From Tardiphaga sp051811025 (GTDB lineage Bacteria; Pseudomonadota; Alphaproteobacteria; Rhizobiales; Xanthobacteraceae): DNA of 64,000 bases. Below, one piece after another: positions 51,106 through 59,910 of the stretch. How positions within the stretch are numbered: position 1 is the first letter of the stretch; the number at the start of each line of letters is the position of its first letter. The translations under genes and the position numbers were made by a program. The stretch lies in the NCBI RefSeq assembly GCF_051811025.1, contig NZ_JBPWQE010000001.1:2976001-3040000 (forward strand), written 5' to 3'. The notes under the pieces were generated by a model. It was not told the origin of the DNA and did not search any database. It saw only the letters and a program-made list of their open reading frames with translations.

Positions 51106-53409
51106 TTAAGCCGCAAACACGCGGCCGCCCGGTCCGACCGGGTCGTTGGCCGGCGGCGTTGAGCGCAACATCTTCACGTCGGCGAAGCCCACGGCCTTGA
51201 GCTGTTCGGCCATCAGCTCGCGCGCATCCATGCTCATGGTCACTTCCGGCACCACCACGGCGCGGGCCTGATCGGTCAGAAGTCCTGCCGGCAGATCGGC
51301 GGCCGTGCCGGCATCCAGCAGCACGTGATCGTAGACGCGTAGCAGCGCGTCCAGCGCCATGGTCAGGCGCGGCGACTGCAACAGCGAGCGATCGGCGCCG
51401 GCGCGGCCAGCCGCCACCATATGCAGGCCCGACATCCGGTCCTTGGTGATGACCTGGCCGAACGACGCCTCGCCCAGCATCAGCTCCGCCAATCCGGGCG
51501 CACGCGGATCATTCGATACGGCTTCCAGCGTCGGCGACGACGAGGCCAGATCGACCAGCACCACTTTCGCGTCACGCGACAGGATGCGCGAGAGCGTCAG
51601 CGCGGTGAGCGCGATATTGTCGTTGTGGCCGGTGCCGAGAATCGTGATCTTGCGCGCCGATTTGCCAGCAGCGCGAAACTCCTGCGCCAGCTGCTCGATT
51701 TCGCTGACGCCAGCGGCCAGCTCGGGATGGGTATCCCGCACCACGGGTTGCGGCGCGGCAACGGGAGCCGGCTCCGGCACGATGCCCGGCGCAACGACAG
51801 TTTCCGGCTCACGCACGGCAGCAGGCGCCTGATCCACGAACGGCTTGAACGCCGGCTCCGTGACGCGGGCCTGCGTGACCGGCATCATCGGCGCAGCACC
51901 GCGCGGCGCGGTCATGCGCAGCAACTCACTGGTGACGATGCCACCGGCGGTCAACATCAACGTTGCCAGCGTTGCGATCAGCACGATCGGAAGTTTCTTC
52001 GGATAGGCCGGCGTATTGGACACGATGGCGCGGGAGATGATGCGACCATCGGTCGGTGCCGCCTCGATATTCTCACGCGTGGACGCTTCGCGGTATTTCG
52101 CCAGATAGGATTCGAGCAGATCGCGCTGCGCCCTCGCCTCACGCTCCAGCGCCCGCAACTGCACATCCTGGCCATTGCTGGACGTCGCCTGGCGCTTCAG
52201 CTGTTCGAGATTGTTGGTCAGGCCATCGACGCGGCCGCTGGCAATGCGCGCATCGTTCTCGAAGATGCGCGATAGTTTCGCAGCTTCGTCGCGCAATTGC
52301 TTGTCGAGATCGCCGAGCTGCGCCCGCAATTCCTTGATGCGCGGATGCGCGTCGAGCAGCGTCGAGGACTGTTCGGCAAGCTGCGCACGCAGCGTCACGC
52401 GCTGCTCGGACAGCCGGCGGATCAGGTCGGAATTCAGCACCTCCGAGAATTCGATCGGCTTGCCGGTCTGCAGCATGTCCTTGATGAGCCGCGCCTTGGA
52501 TTCAGCGTCAGACTTCAACGAGCGCGCATTGTTGAGCTGGCTGTTGATCTCGCCGAGCTGCTGGTTCGAGAGCGACGTATTGTTGGTCCCGATGAACAGG
52601 CTGGACTTGGAGCGGAATTCCTCCGCGCGCGCTTCCGCCTCGACGACCTTCTTGCGCAGGTCATCGATCTCGCCGGACAGCCATTGTCCGGCCGATCGCG
52701 CCTGATTCTGCCGCGCGTTCTGCTGCATCACCAGATAGCCGTCGGCGATGGAATTGGCGACGCGCGCGGCGAGTTCGGGATCGCGCGACTGGAATTCGAC
52801 GACCATGACGCGTGACTTGTCGACCGCATAGGCCGTCAGGCGCTCGTAATAAGCATCGAGCACGCGTTCTTCAGGCGTCATCGAGAACGGATCGCGGCCA
52901 ATACCCATCAGGCCGAGCAGCGACCGCCATGGCTGTGCGCCCTGCAACACCGGATCGAATTCCGGGCGCTCGGCAAGCTTGTTCTTCTTGATGATCTCAC
53001 GGGCGAGATCGCGCGACAGCAGCAGCTGCACCTGGCTGGTCACGGCTTCCGCGTCTAGGGAGGTACGCTCCTCGTTGCGCTCGCCGCTTGGCCGCAGGAA
53101 AACGTTTTCACGTCCGTCGATCAAGATGCGCGCTTCGGACTTGAAGCGCGGCGTAATCAGGTTGACGATAAGGAGTGAGCCGACAAGCGCCATCAGCGTC
53201 GGAACGAGAATCCACATCTTGCGACGGACAAGCGCCTGCCACAGCGCGCGCAGATCGAGGTCGCCGAGATCGGGCGCCGGCGCAGCGATCACACGCCCTG
53301 CTTTCTTCTCGGGATTTTTGCGTGAAACCGGGTTTGGCATGGTTGGCGCCTTGATGGCCCGTTCGACCGACGCATCGCCTTTGCCTGCACGCCAGAATGC
53401 CAAACGCAT
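51106..53409 (-). CDS. Exopolysaccharide chain-length/export protein (Wzz-Wzc / ExoP-like) with degenerate ATPase
   Basis: 767-residue inner-membrane protein. N-terminal Wzz domain with one membrane helix near residue 75 (WILVPTLMALVGSLLIVNLI), a large periplasmic coiled-coil part (about 100-450), a second membrane helix near 480, then a cytoplasmic domain. That domain has the BY-kinase layout but lacks a P-loop: the Walker A position reads GTGHNDNIALTA and the Walker A' strand reads VVLVDLASSSP. No tyrosine-rich tail is seen. It probably sets polymer length without kinase activity. Start could also be at MPNPVSRK (53340). Confidence 0.88.
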   Translation of the reverse strand: MRLAFWRAGKGDASVERAIKAPTMPNPVSRKNPEKKAGRVIAAPAPDLGDLDLRALWQALVRRKMWILVPTLMALVGSLLIVNLITPRFKSEARILIDGRENVFLRPSGERNEERTSLDAEAVTSQVQLLLSRDLAREIIKKNKLAERPEFDPVLQGAQPWRSLLGLMGIGRDPFSMTPEERVLDAYYERLTAYAVDKSRVMVVEFQSRDPELAARVANSIADGYLVMQQNARQNQARSAGQWLSGEIDDLRKKVVEAEARAEEFRSKSSLFIGTNNTSLSNQQLGEINSQLNNARSLKSDAESKARLIKDMLQTGKPIEFSEVLNSDLIRRLSEQRVTLRAQLAEQSSTLLDAHPRIKELRAQLGDLDKQLRDEAAKLSRIFENDARIASGRVDGLTNNLEQLKRQATSSNGQDVQLRALEREARAQRDLLESYLAKYREASTRENIEAAPTDGRIISRAIVSNTPAYPKKLPIVLIATLATLMLTAGGIVTSELLRMTAPRGAAPMMPVTQARVTEPAFKPFVDQAPAAVREPETVVAPGIVPEPAPVAAPQPVVRDTHPELAAGVSEIEQLAQEFRAAGKSARKITILGTGHNDNIALTALTLSRILSRDAKVVLVDLASSSPTLEAVSNDPRAPGLAELMLGEASFGQVITKDRMSGLHMVAAGRAGADRSLLQSPRLTMALDALLRVYDHVLLDAGTAADLPAGLLTDQARAVVVPEVTMSMDARELMAEQLKAVGFADVKMLRSTPPANDPVGPGGRVFAA

Positions 53410-53642
53410 CGCCTACCCCACCCAAACGCCACTGCGTCTACTCAACGGAATCGATTAAAGACGATTAAGGTTGCCGCGCGGTTAATTGGCAGGCTGATAC
53501 CGGGACGTTGCAGCGGAAGCCTGAATCCACACGGTTTTTTAACGACGAAGCCTCTTATTGGATTCAATTGCTTCAGGGATTTTCCGATGCGCGTTCCAGC
53601 TCCCGGCGACGCCCTCCTCGTCAGCGAATGCCGATTCTGATC

Positions 53643-54776
53643 ATGAGCGCACCTTCGGACACGCCGCTTCGCATCCTGCACGCTGTCCGCGCGCCGGTCG
53701 GCGGCATCTTTCGCCATATCATCGATGTCGCCAACGGACAGGCCGATCGCGGCCATGAAGTGGGCATCGTCGCCGACAGTCTGACCGGCGGCGACCGTGC
53801 GCGCGAGGCACTGGCCGAGATCGCGCCGCGCCTGAAACTGGGCACCTATCGCCTGCCGATCCACCGCGAGCCCCATCCGGGCGACGTTCTGATCTGGATG
53901 CAGTTCATGCGCCTCGTCAGCCGGCTGAAGCCGGACGTGCTGCATGGCCATGGCGCCAAGGCCGGCGCCTTCGTGCGTCTGAAGGCAAAGTCGAACAACG
54001 TCATCCGCATCTACACGCCACATGGCGGCTCGCTGCATTATCCGCAAAATACGGCGAAAGGCGCCTTCTACAGCCGCCTCGAACGCGCGCTGATGAACCG
54101 CACTGAACTGTTCCTGTTCGAGAGCGCCTTCGCCCGCGACACCTATCAGCGCATGATCGGCACGCCGTCAGGCCTCGTGAAATGCGTGTTCAACGGCGTG
54201 ACGTCAGGGGAATTCGATCCCGTCGAGCCTGCCGATGACGCGACCGATGTCTGCTATGTCGGCGAGTTCCGCCGCATCAAGGGCGCGGATCTGCTGGTCG
54301 ATGCCGTCGCGCGCCTGCGTGCCGACGGCCAGCCCGTCACCCTGACGCTTGGCGGCGACGGCGAAGAGACCAACGCTTTGAAGGCGCAGATCCAGCGCCT
54401 CGGCCTCGGGAGCGCCGTGCGTTTCATCGGCCACGTCAAACCGCGTTACGGTTTCTCGAAAGGACGCCTGCTGGTGGTTCCATCGCGCGGCGACTCGATG
54501 CCCTATGTCGTGATCGAGGCCGCCGCCGCAGGCGTTCCGATGATCGCTGCCAATGTCGGCGGCATTCCGGAAATCTTCGGCTCGCACACCTCCGCCTTGT
54601 TCCAGTCGAACAATGTCGACGCCATGGCCGCCGCGATCAAAACTGCTCTCGACGACATCGCCGCTGCGCGCGCCCGTGCACAGTTGCTCCGTGAGCGCAT
54701 CGCGGAACATTTCTCGCAGGACGCGATGGTCGAGGGCGTCATCGACGGCTATCGCAGCGCATTTGCGAAGCGTTAA
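53643..54776 (+). CDS. Glycosyltransferase family 4 protein
   Basis: 377 residues with the GT-B fold of GT4. The N-terminal LRILHAVRAPVGGIFRHIIDVANG binds acceptor and nucleotide sugar; the C-terminal donor domain has CYVGEFRRIKGADLLVDAV and the E-x7-E region near SMPYVVIEAAAAGVPMIAANVGGIPEI. It would add a sugar to the lipid-linked exopolysaccharide unit. Start MSAPSDTP is preferred; ATG 53628 and a frame to 53508 are possible, none with a good ribosome-binding site. Divergent from the Wzc-like gene. Confidence 0.92.
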   Translation: MSAPSDTPLRILHAVRAPVGGIFRHIIDVANGQADRGHEVGIVADSLTGGDRAREALAEIAPRLKLGTYRLPIHREPHPGDVLIWMQFMRLVSRLKPDVLHGHGAKAGAFVRLKAKSNNVIRIYTPHGGSLHYPQNTAKGAFYSRLERALMNRTELFLFESAFARDTYQRMIGTPSGLVKCVFNGVTSGEFDPVEPADDATDVCYVGEFRRIKGADLLVDAVARLRADGQPVTLTLGGDGEETNALKAQIQRLGLGSAVRFIGHVKPRYGFSKGRLLVVPSRGDSMPYVVIEAAAAGVPMIAANVGGIPEIFGSHTSALFQSNNVDAMAAAIKTALDDIAAARARAQLLRERIAEHFSQDAMVEGVIDGYRSAFAKR

Positions 54777-54908
54777 CTCTCCTTAACCTGTAACCAAATA
54801 TTCTGATTTGTCCGGTAATTCTCACGAAAAGCGGTAGGCTTGACGTGCGACATCGCACGCCAGCGAAACAACGGACATTTCACCTTGGACCCGATCAACG
54901 CACGCTCA

Positions 54909-56423
54909 ATGATCGACGCGGCCGCGACGGACGCGCCCGGCCAGCGCCAGTTCGAACGTCGTCGGCGCCTCACGCCGGAGGCACTCGCCGTTGCTGATCA
55001 GAAGGTGCGCGCCGCCTATTCGCCCGTCGTCATCACGGGCGTCGTCCGCGTGGTCGATTTCCTGATGCTCAGCATCATCGGCATTGCGCTCAACCTGCTC
55101 TATGTTGCGCCAGAAGCTGGCTTCAGATGGGAATACCTCGCCGCGATCCTCGCGATGGCTGCTGCTGCCGTGGTGTGTTTCCAGTCTGCCGACATCTATC
55201 AGGTGCAGGTCTTCCGCGGCCACATCAAGCAGCTCACGCGCATGGCGTCGGCATGGGCCTTCGTGTTCCTGTTGTTCATCGGCGTCTCGTTCTTTGCCAA
55301 GGTCGGCGGCGCGGTGTCGCGTGTCTGGCTTTCCTCGTTCTTCTTCATCGGTCTGTTCGCCCTGATCGCGGAACGCGCCGTCGTGCGCGCGCTGATCAAG
55401 CGCTGGGCGCATCAGGGGCGGCTCGACCGCCGCACCATCATTGTCGGCGCCGATTCCAATGGCGAGACGCTGATCAGGGACCTCAATGCGCAAGAAGATT
55501 CCGACATCCAGATCCTTGGCGTGTTCGACGACCGTAACGACAAGCGCTCGATGGACACGATCTCCGGCGCGCCGAAGCTCGGCAAGGTCGATGATATCAT
55601 CGAATTCGCGCGACGCACCCGCGTCGATCTCGTGTTGTTCGCGCTGCCGATCTCGGCGGAGACGCGCATTCTGGAAATGCTGAAGAAGCTGTGGGTCCTG
55701 CCGGTGGATATCCGCCTGTCCGCGCATACCAACAAGCTGCGCTTCCGCCCCCGTTCCTATTCCTATCTCGGCAAGGTGCCGACCCTCGACGTGTTCGAGG
55801 CGCCGATCACCGACTGGGATCTGGTGATGAAGTGGCTGTTCGACCATATCGTCGGCGGGTTGGTCCTGCTCGCTGCATTGCCCTTCATGGCGCTGGTCGC
55901 CATCGCCATCAAGCTCGACAGCCCAGGCCCGGTGCTGTTCCGGCAGAAGCGCTTCGGCTTCAACAACGAGCGCATCGACGTGTTCAAGTTTCGCTCGCTC
56001 TATCACGACCAGGCCGATCCGCTGGCCAAGACCGTCGTGACAAAGGGCGACAAGCGCGTCACCCGCGTCGGCCGCTTCATCCGCAAATCCTCCATCGACG
56101 AATTGCCGCAGCTGTTCAACGTCGTGTTCAAGAACAACCTGTCGCTGGTCGGCCCCCGTCCCCACGCCGTTCAACAGAGGGTGCAGAGCCAACTGCTAGA
56201 CGAGGCCGTCGACGGCTATTTCGCTCGCCACCGCGTCAAGCCCGGGATCACCGGCTGGGCGCAGGTCAATGGCTGGCGCGGTGAAGTCGACAGCGAGGAG
56301 AAACTGCAGAAGCGCGTCGAGTTCGATCTCTACTACATCGAGAACTGGTCAGTGCTGTTCGACGTCTACATCATGCTGAAAACGCCGGTTTCAATGCTGA
56401 CCAAGAACGAGAACGCGTATTGA
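54909..56423 (+). CDS. Undecaprenyl-phosphate sugar phosphotransferase (WcaJ/WbaP type)
   Basis: Starts the repeat unit by moving a sugar-1-phosphate to undecaprenyl phosphate. About 504 residues: four N-terminal hydrophobic helices, a Rossmann-like CoA_binding_3 middle part (RTIIVGADSNGETLIRDL), one further helix, then the catalytic domain with PGPVLFRQKRFGFNNERIDV, KFRSLYHD, KSSIDELPQLFNVV and GPRPHAVQQ. The only ATG before the conserved part is 54909; in-frame TTG codons at 54885 and 54840 are alternatives. Probably co-transcribed with the polymerase gene, 62 bases on. Confidence 0.93.
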   Translation: MIDAAATDAPGQRQFERRRRLTPEALAVADQKVRAAYSPVVITGVVRVVDFLMLSIIGIALNLLYVAPEAGFRWEYLAAILAMAAAAVVCFQSADIYQVQVFRGHIKQLTRMASAWAFVFLLFIGVSFFAKVGGAVSRVWLSSFFFIGLFALIAERAVVRALIKRWAHQGRLDRRTIIVGADSNGETLIRDLNAQEDSDIQILGVFDDRNDKRSMDTISGAPKLGKVDDIIEFARRTRVDLVLFALPISAETRILEMLKKLWVLPVDIRLSAHTNKLRFRPRSYSYLGKVPTLDVFEAPITDWDLVMKWLFDHIVGGLVLLAALPFMALVAIAIKLDSPGPVLFRQKRFGFNNERIDVFKFRSLYHDQADPLAKTVVTKGDKRVTRVGRFIRKSSIDELPQLFNVVFKNNLSLVGPRPHAVQQRVQSQLLDEAVDGYFARHRVKPGITGWAQVNGWRGEVDSEEKLQKRVEFDLYYIENWSVLFDVYIMLKTPVSMLTKNENAY

Positions 56424-56485
56424 GGCAGGCCTCAGCCTCTGCCTTACACCACTCGTCAACCCTGCCTGCGTAGAGTGATGCCGCC

Positions 56486-57754
56486 ATGAGCACTCACGCG
56501 ACTGCCGATCATTACATCGCCTCGCCCGCGGCGCCTCCCGCCGTGGTGACGCTGCAGCGCGCGCTGCTGTGGGCGATGGGGTTTGGCGGCGCCATCGTCT
56601 TCATCGAGCCCAGCCCCTTCGAGATCGCGACCCTCACGGCGATGGTCGTATTCTTCGCGTCAGGTCTGCGCATGCGGCTGGTGTTCATGCCGCTGCTGCT
56701 CCTGCTGTTCCTCGTCAATCTCGGCTACACGATCTGCGCGGCCTATCTGCTCGACAAGGCGCCGATCGTGAACTGGATCCTGACCTCCTGGTACATGGCC
56801 ATCATGGCGATCTTCGTCGCGCTGGTGATGTCCGAGGACACGCTGGCGCGCATCGATCTCTTGCGCCGCGGCCTGATCGTCGGCGCACTGGCGGCGTCGT
56901 TGGCCGGCATCGCCGGCTATCTGCATCTCATCCCCGGCGCGGAGATGTTCACGCTCTACGGCCGCGCCTCCGGCACGTTCAAGGATCCCAACGTGCTCGG
57001 CGCGTTTCTGGTCCTGCCGGCACTGTTCTGCCTGCAGAGCGTCGTCAGCGACGGTTTCGGTCGCTCGCTCCGCAGCGCCATTGCGCTCGGCATCATCGCG
57101 CTCGCCGTCCTGCTCGCTTTCTCCCGCGCCGCCTGGGGCCTGCTGGCGATCACCTCGGCCTTCATGCTGATGCTGATGGTGCTGACCAGCCAGTCCAACA
57201 AACAGCGCTCGCGCATCGTCATCATGGCGCTGGCGGCCGTCGCCGTCGTGGCGCTGGTGATCGTGATCCTGCTGCAGTTCGACTTCATCGCCGACATGTT
57301 CAAACAGCGCGCCTCCTTCGATCAGAAATATGACGAAGGCCGTTTCGGCCGTTTCGGCCGTCATGTGCTCGGCGCGCAGATGGCGCTCGATCTGCCCTTC
57401 GGCATCGGCCCGCTGCAATTCACGCGCTTCTTTCCGGAAGACACCCACAACTCCTATCTCAACGCCTTCATGTCCGGCGGCTGGATCTCGGGCGTGTGCT
57501 ATCCCGCGCTGGTGTTCATCACCGCCCTGCTCGGCTTCCGCTACATTTTCGTGCGCGTGCCATGGCAGCGCGCCTATCTGGCAGTCTTTGCGGCCTATCT
57601 CGGCACGGTCGGCGAGGCCTTCATCATCGACACCGATCACTGGCGCCATTTCTGGATGATGCTCGGCATCATGTGGGGCATGTTCGTGGCCACGCAGCAA
57701 TACATGGCAACGGCGCAATTGCGTGCGGCGTCCACGCCGCCAAGCAGCGTCTGA
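56486..57754 (+). CDS. O-antigen ligase / Wzy-like polysaccharide polymerase
   Basis: 422-residue membrane protein with about ten hydrophobic segments and a periplasmic loop after residue 275. The family marker region SRAAWGLLAIT and the late GIGPLQFTRFFPEDTHNSYLN stretch (HNxYL pattern) are visible. Wzy polymerases and O-antigen ligases cannot be told apart by sequence alone; a polymerase fits the exopolysaccharide context. Follows the sugar phosphotransferase gene; a weak hairpin lies 19 bases after the stop. Confidence 0.9.
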   Translation: MSTHATADHYIASPAAPPAVVTLQRALLWAMGFGGAIVFIEPSPFEIATLTAMVVFFASGLRMRLVFMPLLLLLFLVNLGYTICAAYLLDKAPIVNWILTSWYMAIMAIFVALVMSEDTLARIDLLRRGLIVGALAASLAGIAGYLHLIPGAEMFTLYGRASGTFKDPNVLGAFLVLPALFCLQSVVSDGFGRSLRSAIALGIIALAVLLAFSRAAWGLLAITSAFMLMLMVLTSQSNKQRSRIVIMALAAVAVVALVIVILLQFDFIADMFKQRASFDQKYDEGRFGRFGRHVLGAQMALDLPFGIGPLQFTRFFPEDTHNSYLNAFMSGGWISGVCYPALVFITALLGFRYIFVRVPWQRAYLAVFAAYLGTVGEAFIIDTDHWRHFWMMLGIMWGMFVATQQYMATAQLRAASTPPSSV

Positions 57755-57772
57755 CAAACTCACAAACGAAAA

Positions 57773-57798
57773 CAGCCCCGCTTGCGCGAGGCTGCTTT
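57773..57798. terminator. Weak hairpin between convergent genes
   Basis: Stem CAGCC/GGCTG with an inner CGC/GCG pair (57773-57794) and CTTT downstream, 19 bases past the polymerase stop and 25 bases before the end of the opposing small gene. Imperfect. Confidence 0.45.
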
Positions 57799-57818
57799 GT
57801 TCGAATCATAGACGTGCG

Positions 57819-58070
57819 TTAGCGAACGATCACGGTCTTGGTGCGCGAACCGCGGCGATCCCAACCGTGATGGCGGTGACCGTAGTCGCGGTCGCGGCGC
57901 ATATAGGCGCGGCTCTGGCGATAGCCATGACCGCGATGATAGCCACGATCCTGATGGTGATAACCACCGCCGCCGATCTGCACATTGATGCCCTGCGCAG
58001 ACGCGGGGCCTGCAGGTGCTGCGACATAGAGAACGGCCGCAGCCGCCAGCAAAGCCAGTTTCTTGATCAT
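57819..58070 (-). CDS. Small secreted His/Arg/Gly-rich protein
   Basis: 83 residues. Sec signal peptide (MIKKLALLAAAAVLYVAAPAGPASA) then a basic, histidine-rich mature part with GYHHQDRGYHRGHGY and HRHHGWDRRGSRTK. No known family is claimed; such small secreted proteins are frequent in rhizobia. A histidine content this high could bind metal ions. Convergent with the polymerase gene. Ribosome-binding site AGGAA is close to the ATG. Confidence 0.72.
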   Translation of the reverse strand: MIKKLALLAAAAVLYVAAPAGPASAQGINVQIGGGGYHHQDRGYHRGHGYRQSRAYMRRDRDYGHRHHGWDRRGSRTKTVIVR

Positions 58071-58237
58071 GACAATTTATTCCTTCCTTTAAAAGTATCG
58101 TAGGACAAGTCGATGTTGTCCGGATGGTTCCGCATAATTCGTCGCGCGTGATCGAATCGCGCGAAATCGAAGACGTTTGTCGCGTGCATCATGCGCAACG
58201 GAACGGAACCGGCGCGAAACCTCGCCGTTGTCTTTGC

Positions 58238-58408
58238 ATGACACAGCAGACAAAGAACCGCGCCTTCGACAAACAGCCAAAGCCCGATCAAAAAATTTCG
58301 CCGGCCGGGCCGCACGACAAGCCGGAACTGACCGACGAGAACAAGACGCCCGGCAGCGGCATCTTGCCTGACAAGGATCACAAGGAAGTCGAAGGTCCAA
58401 CGGGATGA
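58238..58408 (+). CDS. Small hydrophilic disordered protein
   Basis: 56 residues from MTQQTKNRAFDK, almost entirely polar (Lys, Asp, Pro, Gly), ending HKEVEGPTG. No hydrophobic core, so it is probably unfolded, like many small stress-related proteins, but no function can be given. The protein-like, repeat-free composition supports coding. Divergent from the secreted protein gene. A terminator lies about 107 bases downstream. Confidence 0.55.
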   Translation: MTQQTKNRAFDKQPKPDQKISPAGPHDKPELTDENKTPGSGILPDKDHKEVEGPTG

Positions 58409-58755
58409 CCGCGATCGGTCATCATGCCGTCACGGATTAGCATTAGACATTTATTAACCTTCTCGACTCACTGTGGAGTCAAGGAAGCGCGGACCGGATG
58501 TACGTCTGCGTTTGATGGCTCGGAGTTCGCTCCGGGCCATTATCTTTTTCTGGACCCGCCATGAGCTGCGAGATGATCGACGATGCACGCGCATCTCGCT
58601 TTGGGTTGAAACGCGTAAAGCTGAACGCCGCTCGCTGATCGAGCGAAATTATTCGTTCCCCCATCGCCGCAAAATTTGTGGTCGATATGCCATGAATTGG
58701 AACTGAACCTTCAAAACACCGACACGTTGACTTCTCGATACGAAGGAGAAGCAGC
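58409..58755. other. Intergenic stretch with a possible small RNA
   Basis: 347 bases between two small genes. It holds short palindromes (GACTC-ACTGTG-GAGTC at about 58464-58479) and an intrinsic terminator at 58515-58549, then the leader of the Gly/Tyr-rich protein gene with GAAGGAGAAG before its ATG. A 78-codon frame (58473-58706) runs through the terminator and is not credible. Confidence 0.5.
58515..58549 (+). terminator. Strong intrinsic terminator
   Basis: Eleven-base arms ATGGCTCGGAG / CTCCGGGCCAT (one G-U pair) with a TTCG loop, then TATCTTTTT. It would end either the mRNA of the small hydrophilic protein or a separate short transcript. Confidence 0.85.
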
Positions 58756-59037
58756 ATGAAGAAGACAGCACTTATTCTTGCCACCGTCGCTGCCGTCGGC
58801 GCAGCGTCGATCGCATCGAAACCCGCGGAGGCCCGTGGCGGTCGCGGCGCCGCGATCGGACTTGGCATCGCAGCTGGCGCATTGGCAGCCGGTGCCTATG
58901 GCGCTTACGGCCCCGGTTACGGATATGGTTACGGCCCGCGCCACTACGGCCCGCGTTATGCCTATGGTCCGCGCTACGGTTACGGCGACGGCTACTATGG
59001 CGGTCCCCGCTACTATCGCAGCTACGGTTACTACTAA
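58756..59037 (+). CDS. Small secreted Gly/Tyr-rich protein
   Basis: 93 residues. Signal peptide (MKKTALILATVAAVGAASIA) with cleavage near KPAEA, a hydrophobic Gly/Ala stretch (IGLGIAAGALAAGAYGAYG), then imperfect GYGYGPRHYGPRYAYGP repeats to the end. It has 24 or so tyrosines for its size. Such proteins are common, unstudied envelope components. AAGGAG lies eight bases before the ATG; a good terminator follows. Confidence 0.8.
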   Translation: MKKTALILATVAAVGAASIASKPAEARGGRGAAIGLGIAAGALAAGAYGAYGPGYGYGYGPRHYGPRYAYGPRYGYGDGYYGGPRYYRSYGYY

Positions 59038-59058
59038 CCGCGGTTGACTAAATTGACG

Positions 59059-59089
59059 AAGGCCCGGAGCATATGCTCCGGGCCTTTTT
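59059..59089 (+). terminator. Intrinsic terminator of the Gly/Tyr-rich protein gene
   Basis: Perfect palindrome AAGGCCCGGAGCATATGCTCCGGGCCTT with five T residues, 22 bases past the stop. Because it is self-complementary, with AA on the other side, it acts mainly on the plus strand. Confidence 0.93.
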
Positions 59090-59165
59090 CGTCACCATCA
59101 TCCAGTGTTCGCGCGCATCGCTGCTGCGTCGTTACTCGCCGCAAGTGCTTTAGTTACGCAGTGGC

Positions 59166-59303
59166 CTAGATACCAAACAGCCAAACAGCCGTGATGGTCG
59201 CAACCACCGCTAACCCGCTGATGGTCCAACCACCGTAATAGCCGATATCATCGTCATGCCGGATCTCCGTCGGACCATCTGCGGTATGCCAGTGACTTGC
59301 CAT
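59166..59303 (-). CDS. 45-residue membrane protein
   Basis: Too short for the usual size cut-offs. ATG at 59303 is preceded by AGGAGG with a five-base spacer, a very strong start site. The protein has a His/Asp-rich N-terminus (MASHWHTADGPTEIRHDDD) and one hydrophobic helix (GGWTISGLAVVATITAVWLF), so it is a small single-span membrane protein. Function unknown. Confidence 0.68.
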   Translation of the reverse strand: MASHWHTADGPTEIRHDDDIGYYGGWTISGLAVVATITAVWLFGI

Positions 59304-59539
59304 GCGAGCCTCCTGTTTTCAGGATAATCGGCTCGATGACCAAGAGTTCCATTGGCGCAAAAAAGACACCTCGGCGCCACCTGCCTGACCACCCTTCCAA
59401 AGGACATCGGGATTCGTGGCCACCGGCATCTGTGGCCAAAGGGTCACGACGGCAAGGATTCATTAAGGAGTGCGGCCGGGGCAATTGACGGAACCCGGAG
59501 CCGGGAGAAGTCTAATGTTTTCAGCGTAGAGTAGATTTT

Positions 59540-59659
59540 ATGTTAGAGATTATTGTCCTCGGCTTCCTTGTTTGTGCGGCGGCTTATGTCGGGCTTCTCT
59601 GGTTCGCCGGACGGAAAGACGACGTAATTCACGGTGATTTCGTCGAACCGAAATCGTAA
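59540..59659 (+). CDS. 39-residue membrane peptide (tentative)
   Basis: ATG at 59540 opens MLEIIVLGFLVCAAAYVGLL, one hydrophobic helix, then a charged tail FAGRKDDVIHGDFVEPKS. The composition looks like a real small membrane protein, but the ribosome-binding site (TAGAGTAG) is weak and no homology is known to me. Confidence 0.42.
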   Translation: MLEIIVLGFLVCAAAYVGLLWFAGRKDDVIHGDFVEPKS

Positions 59660-59752
59660 GGCCCACGTCACGAGAGCTCGATCGAGGCCGCCCAATCCAG
59701 GCGGCATCGCTCGCATGCGAGGCTTCTAATATCTTGAAATTATGTGGAAAAA

Positions 59753-59830
59753 TGGTCGGAGCGAGAGGATTCGAACCTCCGACCCCTAGTCTCCCAGACT
59801 AGTGCGCTAACCGGGCTGCGCTACGCTCCG
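59753..59830 (-). tRNA. tRNA-Pro (GGG)
   Basis: Minus strand: acceptor CGGAGCG with CGCTCCG, anticodon stem CTAGT/ACTAG with loop CTGGGAG giving GGG, T arm GGAGGTTCGAATCCT. CCA is encoded at 59753-59755. Confidence 0.97.
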
Positions 59831-59910
59831 ATGGGGCATCGTGTAGCTTCGATCCGTCCGAGGCGCAAGAAGCCTGAGCGGATTGAAACGGATTGGTTGT
59901 GGGACCGCAG

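Noticed and set aside
54906..56192. 428-codon minus-strand frame opposite the sugar phosphotransferase gene
   Set aside because: Antisense shadow with Arg/His/Asp-rich composition.
58473..58706. 78-codon plus-strand frame after the small hydrophilic protein gene
   Set aside because: Reads straight through a strong intrinsic terminator and has no start site.
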